Assembly (NCBI GenBank): GCA_030427245.1
Contig: JAUHXA010000025.1
Location: 1 to 64,000 of the forward strand
DNA: 64,000 nucleotides
Reading direction: 5' to 3'
Source: Bacteroidia bacterium
GTDB taxonomy: Bacteria; Bacteroidota; Bacteroidia; Chitinophagales; UBA2359
The position numbers were made by a program, and so were the translations under genes. Every line of letters begins with the position of its first letter. Position 1 is the stretch's first letter. The notes below the pieces were generated by a model. It was not told the origin of the DNA and made no database searches. It saw nothing but the letters and a program-made list of their open reading frames with translations. Positions 44,670 through 52,275 of the stretch are shown here, one piece after another.

Positions 44670-45251
44670 ATGAGAGGTAAAAAATACACATTAGAAGAAT
44701 GGCTTGAATTGATAAAGTCTGGAAATGAACAGGCCATTACTCAGCTTTATGAGAAGTACCGAAAAGAGTTTTTCTTATGGATAAAAAATAAATATCAATG
44801 TACAGATGAAGAGGCTCTGGATGCTTATCAAGAAAGTGTATTGGTGATGTACAACAACATTAAAAAAGGAAAACTCCAAAAATTTACGAGCAGTATTAAA
44901 ACGTATTTGTTTGCGATTGGTAGAAATGTGGTTCTCTACAATCGCCGAAAATTTCAACGAGAACGAAACAGTATAACAGATAGAGAAAACGATATTGTGG
45001 ATCAGGAATCGGTACAGGTGAATTTGCAGGTTTCGGAGCGCCAAAAAATATTGATAGAGGTGATAGACGATATGGGGAATCCTTGCAAATCTTTGATTAT
45101 GTTTTATTATACCGAAAATTTGCAATTCAAAGAAATTGCCAAACGACTGAATTATAAAAGTGAAACCGTAGCAAGGATGCAAAAAATGCGTTGCTTGAAA
45201 AAAATGCGAAAAATTATGAAAGAAGCATACAGTAAAGAAGACTTGTACTAA
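44670..45251 (+). CDS. Sigma-70 family (ECF-type) sigma factor, module copy 2
   Basis: The frame is open to 44568, but the ATG at 44670 gives 193 residues (MRGKKYTLEEWLELIKSGN), exactly the length of the paralog at 1441. Region 2 is seen in ITQLYEKYRKEFFLWIKNKY and the ALDAYQESVLVMYNNI helix; region 4 in CKSLIMFYYTENLQFKEIAK and RMQKMRCLKKMRKIM. The block KTYLFAIGRNVVL is shared with the paralog. Both differ from the classical ECF factor at 35507 by a longer spacer and by a Cys before region 4. The partner gene follows after 40 bases. No membrane anti-sigma is nearby. Confidence 0.85.
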   Translation: MRGKKYTLEEWLELIKSGNEQAITQLYEKYRKEFFLWIKNKYQCTDEEALDAYQESVLVMYNNIKKGKLQKFTSSIKTYLFAIGRNVVLYNRRKFQRERNSITDRENDIVDQESVQVNLQVSERQKILIEVIDDMGNPCKSLIMFYYTENLQFKEIAKRLNYKSETVARMQKMRCLKKMRKIMKEAYSKEDLY

Positions 45252-45291
45252 GAAATTTCTAATTGATGGCATGAAATAATAACTACTTATC

Positions 45292-45918
45292 ATGGAACAA
45301 ACGATAAAAATTGCTGATTTTCTGACAAATAGGCTTTCTCCCCAAGAAGCGGAAGCAGTACGACTGCAGATAGCTAACAATCCCGAATGGGCCGAAGAAG
45401 CTGCTTTTTTGCAAGAAGTTTTATTCTCTGCTATTGAGGTGAAGAAAAAACAATTGAGAGAACATTTTGCTGTTGTTGAAGCGAAACTCAAAAAGCAACA
45501 GGCCAAGAGCCTTTCTGCTTCAATAGATAAAATGAAAACCTCGGTTCAAAAACAGTTGGACTATTCTATCGAACAATTGAAGGAATTGTTCGCCCCTGTC
45601 CCTCATTACCAACCTCTTTTGGCCATGCCTACCAGGGCAGGCGGAATTGAAGTTTTGGTGCCCGAAAATGGAGTGGATTGTACGGATGAAGGACTGTATT
45701 TTGAGCTTTCCGAAACAAGCAAGGAATTGTTGGAGTTGAGTATCGAAAACAATCAATGTGATGAGGTTTACACCTTAGAAATCGAACCCAATACCTTTCA
45801 GTTCACTGTTCCTTTTGTTGCAAAGGAGCATCCTCCAGGACGTTATTATTGGAAATTGATGGTAGAAGACGAGATGGTGATATCGGAGTTTTTTGTTGGG
45901 AAAGATATGAAACCATAG
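45292..45918 (+). CDS. Soluble partner of the sigma factor (putative anti-sigma), module copy 2
   Basis: The 208-residue protein is the counterpart of the one at 2130. Its N-terminus (IADFLTNRLSPQEAEAVRLQ) has the L-S-x-x-E pattern of anti-sigma helical domains but no zinc ligands. Then comes a Lys-rich helical linker, LFAPVPHYQPLL near residue 100, and a beta-rich C-terminal domain with GGIEVLVPEN, SIENNQCDEVYTLEIEPNT, GRYYWKLMVEDEMV and the end FFVGKDMKP. There is no signal or membrane segment. The ATG is 40 bases after the sigma stop, closer than in copy 1. The conserved C-terminal domain, kept in both copies while linkers diverge, suggests a specific binding role. Function is inferred from position only. 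Confidence 0.72.
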   Translation: MEQTIKIADFLTNRLSPQEAEAVRLQIANNPEWAEEAAFLQEVLFSAIEVKKKQLREHFAVVEAKLKKQQAKSLSASIDKMKTSVQKQLDYSIEQLKELFAPVPHYQPLLAMPTRAGGIEVLVPENGVDCTDEGLYFELSETSKELLELSIENNQCDEVYTLEIEPNTFQFTVPFVAKEHPPGRYYWKLMVEDEMVISEFFVGKDMKP

Positions 45919-45930
45919 AAAACAATTCTC

Positions 45931-46587
45931 TTATTTAAGAACTTTCACAGTCATTTTCACATCCTCCATAGGTCTATCACCACGTTGAGTAGCAACGGCT
46001 GCGATTTTGTCAATCACCTCCAATCCTTCAATAACTTCTCCAAAAACAGTGTAATTGTTGTCGAGAAATGGTGTGCCACCTATTTCAGAATACACCTCTT
46101 TCTGTTCGTCCGTAAAAGTAACTTTGAGTTTGTTCTCCACTTGTTTTAGTTGACTTTCCGAGATAGGTTTCCCTTGTACTATATAGAACTGTGAACCAGA
46201 AGAAGCCTTTTCTGGATTCATTTGATCGCCTTGACGAGCAGCAGACAAAGCTCCTTTTTTGTGATAGTATTGAGGAAAAACAAACTCGGCCTCTACTGTA
46301 TAGCCAGGTCCACCATTCCCCAGTTGTTGCCCAGGTTTTGCATCCTTAGAATTGGGGTCGCCTCCTTGAATCATAAAGTCTTTAATGACTCGATGAAACA
46401 GCGTACCGTCGTAAAATCCTTCTTTGGCGAGCTTGATAAAATTGTCACGGTGTTGAGGCGTTTCATTGTAGAGTTTCACCTTCATATCGCCATAATCGGT
46501 GCTGATAAGTACCATTCGTTCTTTATTACCACAAGAACTCAACATCAACAAACACAAAAAACTTACAATAAAAATCAGTTGTTTCAT
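45931..46587 (-). CDS. Cyclophilin-type peptidyl-prolyl isomerase, lipoprotein
   Basis: The 218-residue protein begins with a lipoprotein signal (MKQLIFIVSFLCLLMLSSC; lipobox LSSC). The cyclophilin domain follows: MVLISTDYGDMKVKLYNE, the catalytic Arg in FHRVIKDFMIQGGDP, then GSQFYIVQGKP in place of the usual GSQFFI, and VFGEVIEGLEVIDKIA. The insertion between GSQ and the C-terminal part (about 35 residues, Lys/Glu-rich) is seen in Bacteroidota family members. It should help folding of exported proteins in the periplasm, anchored to a membrane by its lipid. It is convergent with the sigma/partner pair, with only 12 bases between stops, and 4 bases after the macro-domain gene. Confidence 0.93.
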   Translation of the reverse strand: MKQLIFIVSFLCLLMLSSCGNKERMVLISTDYGDMKVKLYNETPQHRDNFIKLAKEGFYDGTLFHRVIKDFMIQGGDPNSKDAKPGQQLGNGGPGYTVEAEFVFPQYYHKKGALSAARQGDQMNPEKASSGSQFYIVQGKPISESQLKQVENKLKVTFTDEQKEVYSEIGGTPFLDNNYTVFGEVIEGLEVIDKIAAVATQRGDRPMEDVKMTVKVLK

Positions 46588-46591
46588 AAAA

Positions 46592-47104
46592 TTATATCTT
46601 TAAAATTCGGCTGTAAAGTTGCCAATTTTCTTCGTCAAAACAAACAAAAATAACTTCCTTCAATGTATCTGCTTCCTCCTCTAAGAATTGCCGAACTGTT
46701 TCGACTGCAATAGTCGCTGCGTCCTCTTTAGGATACCCATAAACCCCCGTGCTGATATTCGGAAAAGCAATACTTTCAAGCCGATGCTCTTCTGCAAGCA
46801 TTAAACTGGTCCAATAACAACTCTTTAGCAAATTTGCCTCTCCTCGATGTCCGCCTCTCCATATCGGGCCAACAGTGTGAATAACGTGTTTGGCCGCCAT
46901 TCGTCCTGCTGTAGTAATCACCGACTCACCTGTATTGCAGCCACCGATAACTTTACATTCCGCCAATATTTCAGCTCCACCTGCTCGGTGAATCGCACCG
47001 TCTACTCCGCCGCCTCCCAACAAAGAACGATTTGCAGCATTCACAATAGCATCTACTTCGAGTTGGGTAATGTCTCCTCTTTGTAGTTTGATTTTATCCA
47101 CCAT
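46592..47104 (-). CDS. Macro-domain protein, O-acetyl-ADP-ribose deacetylase type (YmdB-like)
   Basis: The 170-residue single-domain protein has the macro-domain marks: [39 protein letters not shown] with the phosphate loop, [21 protein letters not shown] and [17 protein letters not shown]. These are the residues used to bind ADP-ribose and hydrolyse O-acetyl-ADP-ribose or mono-ADP-ribose on proteins. It is cytoplasmic. It lies four bases upstream of the cyclophilin gene on the same strand, which suggests one transcript, although the cyclophilin acts outside the cytoplasm. The substrate in vivo is unknown. Confidence 0.93.
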   Translation of the reverse strand: MVDKIKLQRGDITQLEVDAIVNAANRSLLGGGGVDGAIHRAGGAEILAECKVIGGCNTGESVITTAGRMAAKHVIHTVGPIWRGGHRGEANLLKSCYWTSLMLAEEHRLESIAFPNISTGVYGYPKEDAATIAVETVRQFLEEEADTLKEVIFVCFDEENWQLYSRILKI

Positions 47105-47122
47105 TTAAAAAGACTATCTTTG
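47087..47122 (+). promoter_or_regulatory. Predicted promoter of the Roco gene
   Basis: TTTG at 47087-47090 and TATCTTTG at 47115-47122 resemble the Bacteroidota pattern, although the 24-base spacer is long. It lies 112 bases before the Roco ATG, overlapping the start of the divergent macro-domain gene. Confidence 0.45.
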
Positions 47123-47233
47123 TTAAAAAAAACGGTTCAATAATTGCGTTATGCAATGAATAAAAATCAAAATTAAGATAAAAGCCCAAAACTTACTAAC
47201 CAAATCAGAAACAGCGGATAAAACAACATACGA

Positions 47234-50035
47234 ATGGATTTGCAAGAGCTGGCGATACAACGCATTGAAGAAGCACGAAGTCAACAACTTCGCACTTTAG
47301 ACCTAACCAACCTTGGATTGACTCGAATACCTGACAAAGTATTTGAATTGAGCCATTTAACAGAACTAAAACTGGGACATTGGTCGGCATATACCAAGAA
47401 AGACAGAAATCAAATCACTCACATTCCGAACGAAATTGGACTGCTTCAAAATTTACAATTATTGGATTTAAGCAGCAATGCTTTGGAAACATTGCCCTCT
47501 GCGATTGGGCTTATGAAGCGTTTGGAACTCTTAGATGCTAGCAAAAATGAATTGACGCATCTCCCCAATGAAATAGGAAACTTACAGCGATTGCAGCGGT
47601 TGGATTTGAGCAATAATATGCTGAATGAATTGCCAGAAAGTTTTTGTAATCTGTCAAACCTTCAAAGGTTGGGGCTTAGCAACAATCACCTAACCAAATT
47701 ACCTCAAGAATTTTTCAAACTGAAAAACCTGCAAAGACTGGATTTGAAAGGAAATCGCTTGTCGAAAATTGGAGACGAGTTGTGTACTTTGCCATCCTTG
47801 CAGCGATTGGGCTTGGGCGATAATTTACTCAAAGAACTTCCCGAATCTTTTTCGGAATTGACCTCCCTGCAACGCCTCTATTTAGGTGGAAATCAGTTGA
47901 GTGAACTACCCGATTCCTTTGCCGAATTGAAGGAATTGCAGCGCTTGTATCTTAGCAACAATCAATTGACAACTTTACCCGAAACTTTTTCTCAGTTAGA
48001 ACAACTCCAATTATTGGATTTACGCAGCAATCAAATGGTGGGGCTGCCAAATGGAATTGGGTGTTTAACAGAATTGGAGTATTTAGATTTGGGCAAAAAC
48101 GAAATGCGAGTCTTGTTGCCAGAAGTAGCCAATCTTCACAAACTGGAACTCTTGGATTTAAGCGGCAATAGACTTCGAGACATTGCTCCTGAAATAGCTC
48201 AGATTCAGAGCCTTCAATACCTATATCTCAAAGACAATCCCATTGACAGTCCTCCTTTAGAAATTGCCAATAGAGGCATCATTTCTATCCGAAACTACTT
48301 CAAAGCCTTAGCCAAAGCGGAGGAAAAAGATTTTCTGTATGAAATGAAACTTTTGTTGGTCGGAGAAGGGCGAGTCGGTAAAACATCTTTGTCCAAATCA
48401 CTGACTTTAAGTGATTACGAATTGGAGGATGAACAAAGTACCGAAGGGATAGATGTAAAACCTTGGATAATTCCTAAAGAACAACTGGGTTTACAAAAGG
48501 ATTTTCGGTTGAATATATGGGATTTTGGCGGACAAGAAATTTATCACGCCACGCATCAATTTTTCCTTACCAAACGTGCTATCTATCTATTAGTAACCGA
48601 ACCACGAAAAGAGGACAAACACGAAGATTTTTACTATTGGCTAAACATTATCAGTCTTTTGGGAGGAGACAGCCCTATTTTGATGGTTTTGAACAAATGC
48701 GATCAACCGACAAAGGATTTACCAATAAAAGAATACCGCAAACACTTCCAAAACATTCTGAGTTTGGAGCGAATCAGCTGCAAACCAGAATTCAGAGATA
48801 CGATTGAAGCCCTAAAAGACAAGATAAAAGATTTGCTCAAAAACCGCCAATTGTTGCCGCATATTGGTACACCGTTGCCGAAAGTGTGGGTCGACATTCG
48901 CAAGAAGTTAGAGGAATTGAAGGAAGAGGGCAAAAACTACATCGAATACGGAGAGTATTTAGATTTGTGCAAAAAGCATCACTTAAACGAAATCAGTGCT
49001 TTGTTCATCAGCGAGTTTTTTCACGATTTAGGGGTGATACTTCACTTCAAGGACGATGAAGAACTGAAAAACCGCATTTTTTTAAATCACGATTGGGTCA
49101 CAAAAGGCGTTTACAATGTGCTGGACAATCAGCGTATTAAAGACAATCATGGACATTTTACCGACAATGATTTGAGTCATATTTGGCGAGACGAAGAATA
49201 CAGCGAAAATAAGCAAGAACTCTTGTCTTTGATGAAAAACCACAAGTTTGAATTGTGTTTTGAACTACGCCCTGGTCATTACCTCGCTCCACAGCTTTTG
49301 AAGGTGGACGAAATCCCCTATGAATGGCGCACACAGCTCAATAATTTTCACTTTGAATATCGCTATCCCTTTATGCCCAAGGGAATGTTGACGAGATTGA
49401 TTGTGAAGTTGCACCCGTTTATTCACGAAGCTACAAACTGGAGGTACGGAGTGTTATTGGAGTACAAAGACACTCGGGCGTTGGTGCGAGAACGCTATTT
49501 TGATCGCAAAATTCACATTACGCTTGAAGGGAGTTTTAAGAAGGAAATGCTGCGGATGATTCGCCAAACGATTGAAGAAATTCACGCAGATGTGAATAAT
49601 TTGAGTGTCAGTGAGTGGATTTCCTGCAATTGTCCCGAATGTGCCGACGATAAAGAACCCCATTTTTTCCAATTCACTGAGCTTCAAATGTATCACGAGC
49701 AGCGAGAACGCTACATCAAATGCTCGAACAATTATATCAAAAATGTAGATGTTGAAGCCTTGATTCATCAAGTGGTCAAAACCGAACGCAAAAATAAATT
49801 GAGCAAATATATTGAAGGACAGATAGTAGATTTGTACAGCGAAATTGAACCTACTTCAATAGAGGAGCTGGACAACAATGACTTGGTTTCAAATGAAGCC
49901 GACAATCAGCCAAATGATGACAATATAATAGATGCCAAAAAAGCGATAGATTGGCAAATGGTTTTGTTTATTGTAGTCATAGGCGTTTTGTTGGGAATGT
50001 TGGTATGGCAGATATACTCAATATTGGGTTATTGA
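47234..50035 (+). CDS. Roco protein: LRR, Roc GTPase, COR, C-terminal membrane anchor
   Basis: The 933-residue protein starts with about 13-14 leucine-rich repeats (residues about 15-345; units such as LQRLDLSNNMLNELPESF). A Roc GTPase domain follows with P-loop LVGEGRVGKTSLSK (near 374), switch DFGGQEIYHATHQ (near 429) and the G4 motif NKCD (near 486). The COR dimerisation domain is at about 560-800. Near 795 a CNCPEC motif may bind metal. The C-terminus ends in a single hydrophobic helix (VLFIVVIGVLLGMLVWQIYS), so the protein is likely tail-anchored with the GTPase in the cytoplasm. This is the bacterial relative of the LRRK2 class; it lacks kinase, protease or TIR output domains. Partners are unknown. 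Confidence 0.93.
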   Translation: MDLQELAIQRIEEARSQQLRTLDLTNLGLTRIPDKVFELSHLTELKLGHWSAYTKKDRNQITHIPNEIGLLQNLQLLDLSSNALETLPSAIGLMKRLELLDASKNELTHLPNEIGNLQRLQRLDLSNNMLNELPESFCNLSNLQRLGLSNNHLTKLPQEFFKLKNLQRLDLKGNRLSKIGDELCTLPSLQRLGLGDNLLKELPESFSELTSLQRLYLGGNQLSELPDSFAELKELQRLYLSNNQLTTLPETFSQLEQLQLLDLRSNQMVGLPNGIGCLTELEYLDLGKNEMRVLLPEVANLHKLELLDLSGNRLRDIAPEIAQIQSLQYLYLKDNPIDSPPLEIANRGIISIRNYFKALAKAEEKDFLYEMKLLLVGEGRVGKTSLSKSLTLSDYELEDEQSTEGIDVKPWIIPKEQLGLQKDFRLNIWDFGGQEIYHATHQFFLTKRAIYLLVTEPRKEDKHEDFYYWLNIISLLGGDSPILMVLNKCDQPTKDLPIKEYRKHFQNILSLERISCKPEFRDTIEALKDKIKDLLKNRQLLPHIGTPLPKVWVDIRKKLEELKEEGKNYIEYGEYLDLCKKHHLNEISALFISEFFHDLGVILHFKDDEELKNRIFLNHDWVTKGVYNVLDNQRIKDNHGHFTDNDLSHIWRDEEYSENKQELLSLMKNHKFELCFELRPGHYLAPQLLKVDEIPYEWRTQLNNFHFEYRYPFMPKGMLTRLIVKLHPFIHEATNWRYGVLLEYKDTRALVRERYFDRKIHITLEGSFKKEMLRMIRQTIEEIHADVNNLSVSEWISCNCPECADDKEPHFFQFTELQMYHEQRERYIKCSNNYIKNVDVEALIHQVVKTERKNKLSKYIEGQIVDLYSEIEPTSIEELDNNDLVSNEADNQPNDDNIIDAKKAIDWQMVLFIVVIGVLLGMLVWQIYSILGY

Positions 50036-50043
50036 TGAAGGTT

Positions 50044-50715
50044 TTACTCAGGAAAATAAAAGAACATCTCTGATACGACGACTTGCATCTCCTTCAATAC
50101 AGGTTCGCTACTCGACACTTCCTGATCGCCAATGACTGCTTTAAGGGCTTTGGAATCCAAATCTTCAATATCCGCTTCATAATTGAAGCGTACTCCCAAG
50201 CCTTTGCCATCAAAATTACCGCCCTCCCACGAAGACACACTGCCTGCATAGTCCCAGTCGAAGCCCCAAAAATTGAAGTGAGTGTCATTGAGATCAATCA
50301 CTTTTTGAAGTGGAGTGCCGATCATTAGACCCTCAGGCGTATGCCATTGCGCCTTATTCTGTCTGACAATAATTCGAGCTATTTTTTCAAAGGTTTTACC
50401 TTCTTCCCATGCGATTCGCAGTTCGTTGGGGGTATCGGGAAATACAACCGTTGACTGAATGTAAAAACCTTCTCCTATAGATAAACTGTCTCGTTTTACT
50501 TGATTTTTTCCGTAAACTTCAATGATATCCGCCTCAGACATATCAACTGTGATTTTTCCAACACTTTTGTTGGGAATTGCGAGCCATTCGTTATTTGGTT
50601 CATGAGTTTTAGTTGAATCAGCAGAAATATCTAGAGGCGTATCTTGCTTTTTAGCGGGATTTTGGCAAGCGAGTAACAGGAAGCAAACCATAAAAGTGGA
50701 TAACAGGTATTTCAT
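50044..50715 (-). CDS. Lipoprotein of unknown function
   Basis: The 223-residue protein has a lipoprotein signal (MKYLLSTFMVCFLLLAC) with the Cys at residue 17, followed by a short polar linker. The rest is a mixed alpha/beta domain (WLAIPNKSVGKITVDMSEAD, then IEVYGKNQVKRD, and GLMIGTPLQKVIDLND). The GTPLQKV and VYGKNQV pieces resemble domains in other Bacteroidota exported proteins, but I cannot name the family. It is convergent with the Roco gene with 8 bases between stops, and 48 bases downstream of another lipoprotein gene on the same strand. Confidence 0.75.
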   Translation of the reverse strand: MKYLLSTFMVCFLLLACQNPAKKQDTPLDISADSTKTHEPNNEWLAIPNKSVGKITVDMSEADIIEVYGKNQVKRDSLSIGEGFYIQSTVVFPDTPNELRIAWEEGKTFEKIARIIVRQNKAQWHTPEGLMIGTPLQKVIDLNDTHFNFWGFDWDYAGSVSSWEGGNFDGKGLGVRFNYEADIEDLDSKALKAVIGDQEVSSSEPVLKEMQVVVSEMFFYFPE

Positions 50716-50763
50716 AGCACAGCAAAATTTCTAAGAATAAAGGAGTTATTTTTTTACCGTTAC

Positions 50764-51243
50764 TTATTGTCTTTTGTAAGTAAACGTTTGTAAATCATCA
50801 ATTTGTTTGTCTCTATCAAAGTCGCCAACCTTGGATAGCTTCAATTCAGAAGTAGCTTCATCTAAACCGATGAGGTGAGTCTGTTTGAAAGATTGGGGTT
50901 TTTCGACAGAGAAAATGATAGAATCTCCTACCGTTTCCCAAGTACCTTCATAAGTGATGGTAATCTCACCATTTATATTGAAGAAGTCTTCTTTGTAGGA
51001 GCCATCATTGTTGAAATACAATTTTGAAGGGGAGGCCTTCATAACCTCTGCCCAATTTGATTCATTGGCACTAATAGTAGAAGTCGAGTCGCTGTTTTTG
51101 TGAGTAGGCATGACAACAGAAAAGTGAGAAGTGGTCCAATCTGTACCATTCAACTGTTTTTGAAAGTCTTTCTCCGATTGACAAGCAGAAAATAGGACAA
51201 TGATTAATAGTATCAGAGGAAAAATATAGACTGTTTTATTCAT
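50764..51243 (-). CDS. Lipoprotein, lipocalin-like
   Basis: The 159-residue protein has a lipoprotein signal (MNKTVYIFPLILLIIVLFSA, then Cys). The mature part looks like a small beta-barrel of the lipocalin-like kind found in Bacteroidota: GTDWTTSHFSVVMP, then LYFNNDGSYKEDF, a TYEGTWETVGDSIIFSV strand pair and a final strand LQTFTYKRQ. The GTWE..GDSI.F pattern is typical of such domains. No ligand can be named. It precedes the other lipoprotein gene by 48 bases, so they may be co-transcribed from the -7-like site at 51265-51272. Confidence 0.72.
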   Translation of the reverse strand: MNKTVYIFPLILLIIVLFSACQSEKDFQKQLNGTDWTTSHFSVVMPTHKNSDSTSTISANESNWAEVMKASPSKLYFNNDGSYKEDFFNINGEITITYEGTWETVGDSIIFSVEKPQSFKQTHLIGLDEATSELKLSKVGDFDRDKQIDDLQTFTYKRQ

Positions 51244-51264
51244 GAGGATTTATTTTTTGAACTA

Positions 51265-51272
51265 CAAATTTA
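51265..51272 (-). promoter_or_regulatory. -7-like element for the lipoprotein pair
   Basis: On the minus strand this reads TAAATTTG (TAnnTTTG), 22 bases before the ATG of the lipocalin-like gene. A spaced TTTG is not clear. It lies beside the plus-strand promoter at 51282-51314, so the region is a divergent promoter. Confidence 0.4.
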
Positions 51273-51281
51273 ATACAAATC

Positions 51282-51314
51282 TTTGTGGTAATATGAAGAA
51301 CGGTTGTATCTTTG
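51282..51314 (+). promoter_or_regulatory. Predicted promoter of the small Cys-containing lipoprotein gene
   Basis: TTTG at 51282-51285 and TATCTTTG at 51307-51314, 21 bases apart, fit the Bacteroidota -33/-7 pattern. The start site would be about 60-65 bases before the ATG at 51385. Confidence 0.6.
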
Positions 51315-51384
51315 TATGTAATTAGTTAGAATCATTCTTCAAAGAAATGTTCTTGTTTTTTCAAAACATTTCAAAATCAGCACT

Positions 51385-51771
51385 ATGAAAAATTATTTTG
51401 TTTTGATTTTTTCTGTTTTATTGATTTTTTCTGTTGGAATCAGCTGCAAAAGCTCAAGCTCAACAGATGGAAATTCTCCTGCAAAGACGACGACTTCTAC
51501 AGGTGAGAATGCAAATTCAGTTGCTCCTGAAGTAAAAAAACGAATTGATGCCAACACTGCAAAAAAAGAAGACGAACGTGTGACGACTGCTATGATGAAA
51601 CGAGCAGAGGTATTGGCCAAGAGCCACTGCAACTGTGTAAATAATGTGAACAAAGAACGATGTGAAGAGCGGATTCAGAAAAGTTATGATGCTACCTTAA
51701 GTAGATTGGCAGAAGACAAACATTCAGACTTTAAAGCCACTTATGACGCTGCGGTTGCTGCTTGCAAATAA
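51385..51771 (+). CDS. Small lipoprotein of unknown function
   Basis: The 128-residue protein has a clear lipoprotein signal (MKNYFVLIFSVLLIFSVGIS followed by Cys and KSSSS). A Ser/Thr-rich linker of about 30 residues follows, then a helical domain rich in Lys, Glu and Ala with three Cys residues (CNCVNNVNKERCEERIQKSY) and a last Cys near the C-terminus. The CxC and single-Cys pattern suggests disulfides or metal binding. I do not recognise the family. It has its own promoter and stands alone before the giant gene. Confidence 0.8.
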   Translation: MKNYFVLIFSVLLIFSVGISCKSSSSTDGNSPAKTTTSTGENANSVAPEVKKRIDANTAKKEDERVTTAMMKRAEVLAKSHCNCVNNVNKERCEERIQKSYDATLSRLAEDKHSDFKATYDAAVAACK

Positions 51772-51804
51772 GCTGGGGTCTTAAAATATTTTTTTTAAAA
51801 GACC

Positions 51805-51834
51805 TTGTATGTTTCGATAAAACGCTTATCTTTG
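51805..51834 (+). promoter_or_regulatory. Predicted promoter of the giant T9SS gene
   Basis: TTG at 51805-51807, 19 bases, then TATCTTTG at 51827-51834 fits the Bacteroidota pattern well. GCACC follows, a common start-site context. No gene on the plus strand starts before 52276, so this promoter implies a leader of about 435 bases. Confidence 0.6.
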
Positions 51835-51840
51835 CACCAC

Positions 51841-52275
51841 TACAATTATTTTTTACGACTCCACATTTATTACATTCCAATAGATTAAATTGGGTGAATG
51901 CCCTTCTTATATGATCCTATTGTTTCAGTTTTCCCTTGAAAAACGTTTAATTACACATCTGTTATTTTTTGTAAAATTATTGTCATTTTTTTCAAAGAAG
52001 CCTTGATAAAGGTAGATATAGCACGATTTTTCGTAAGAAAAGCATGAATAATCGTCTGTTTTGAAGAAAACAATACATATTATATGAGTAATTTTAGTTT
52101 TTTCAGAAATATGCTTCAAAAATTGGTATTTATTAGCTTATTTTGCAACTCTTGTAAACGAAATAGTTTGCAGGGGTTTTGGCGTTTTTCTAAATTAAAA
52201 TTATAAAGCGACAAAACGATTTTTTATTTTTTAATAATTATTTAATTTTTTCTTTATTCACTTTCCAAAACCAAG
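51841..52275 (+). other. Long untranslated leader of the giant gene
   Basis: About 435 very AT-rich bases without a credible gene. A possible weak stem is TGCAACT with AGTTTGCA (about 52144-52173). I recognise no known riboswitch. The length suggests an mRNA leader with a stability or translation role, or a second promoter nearer the gene that I cannot identify. Confidence 0.4.

Noticed and set aside
51925-52119. Minus-strand 64-codon frame in the leader of the giant gene
   Set aside because: Lys/Phe/Tyr/Ile-rich composition as expected for AT-rich non-coding DNA, no promoter or domain-like sequence.
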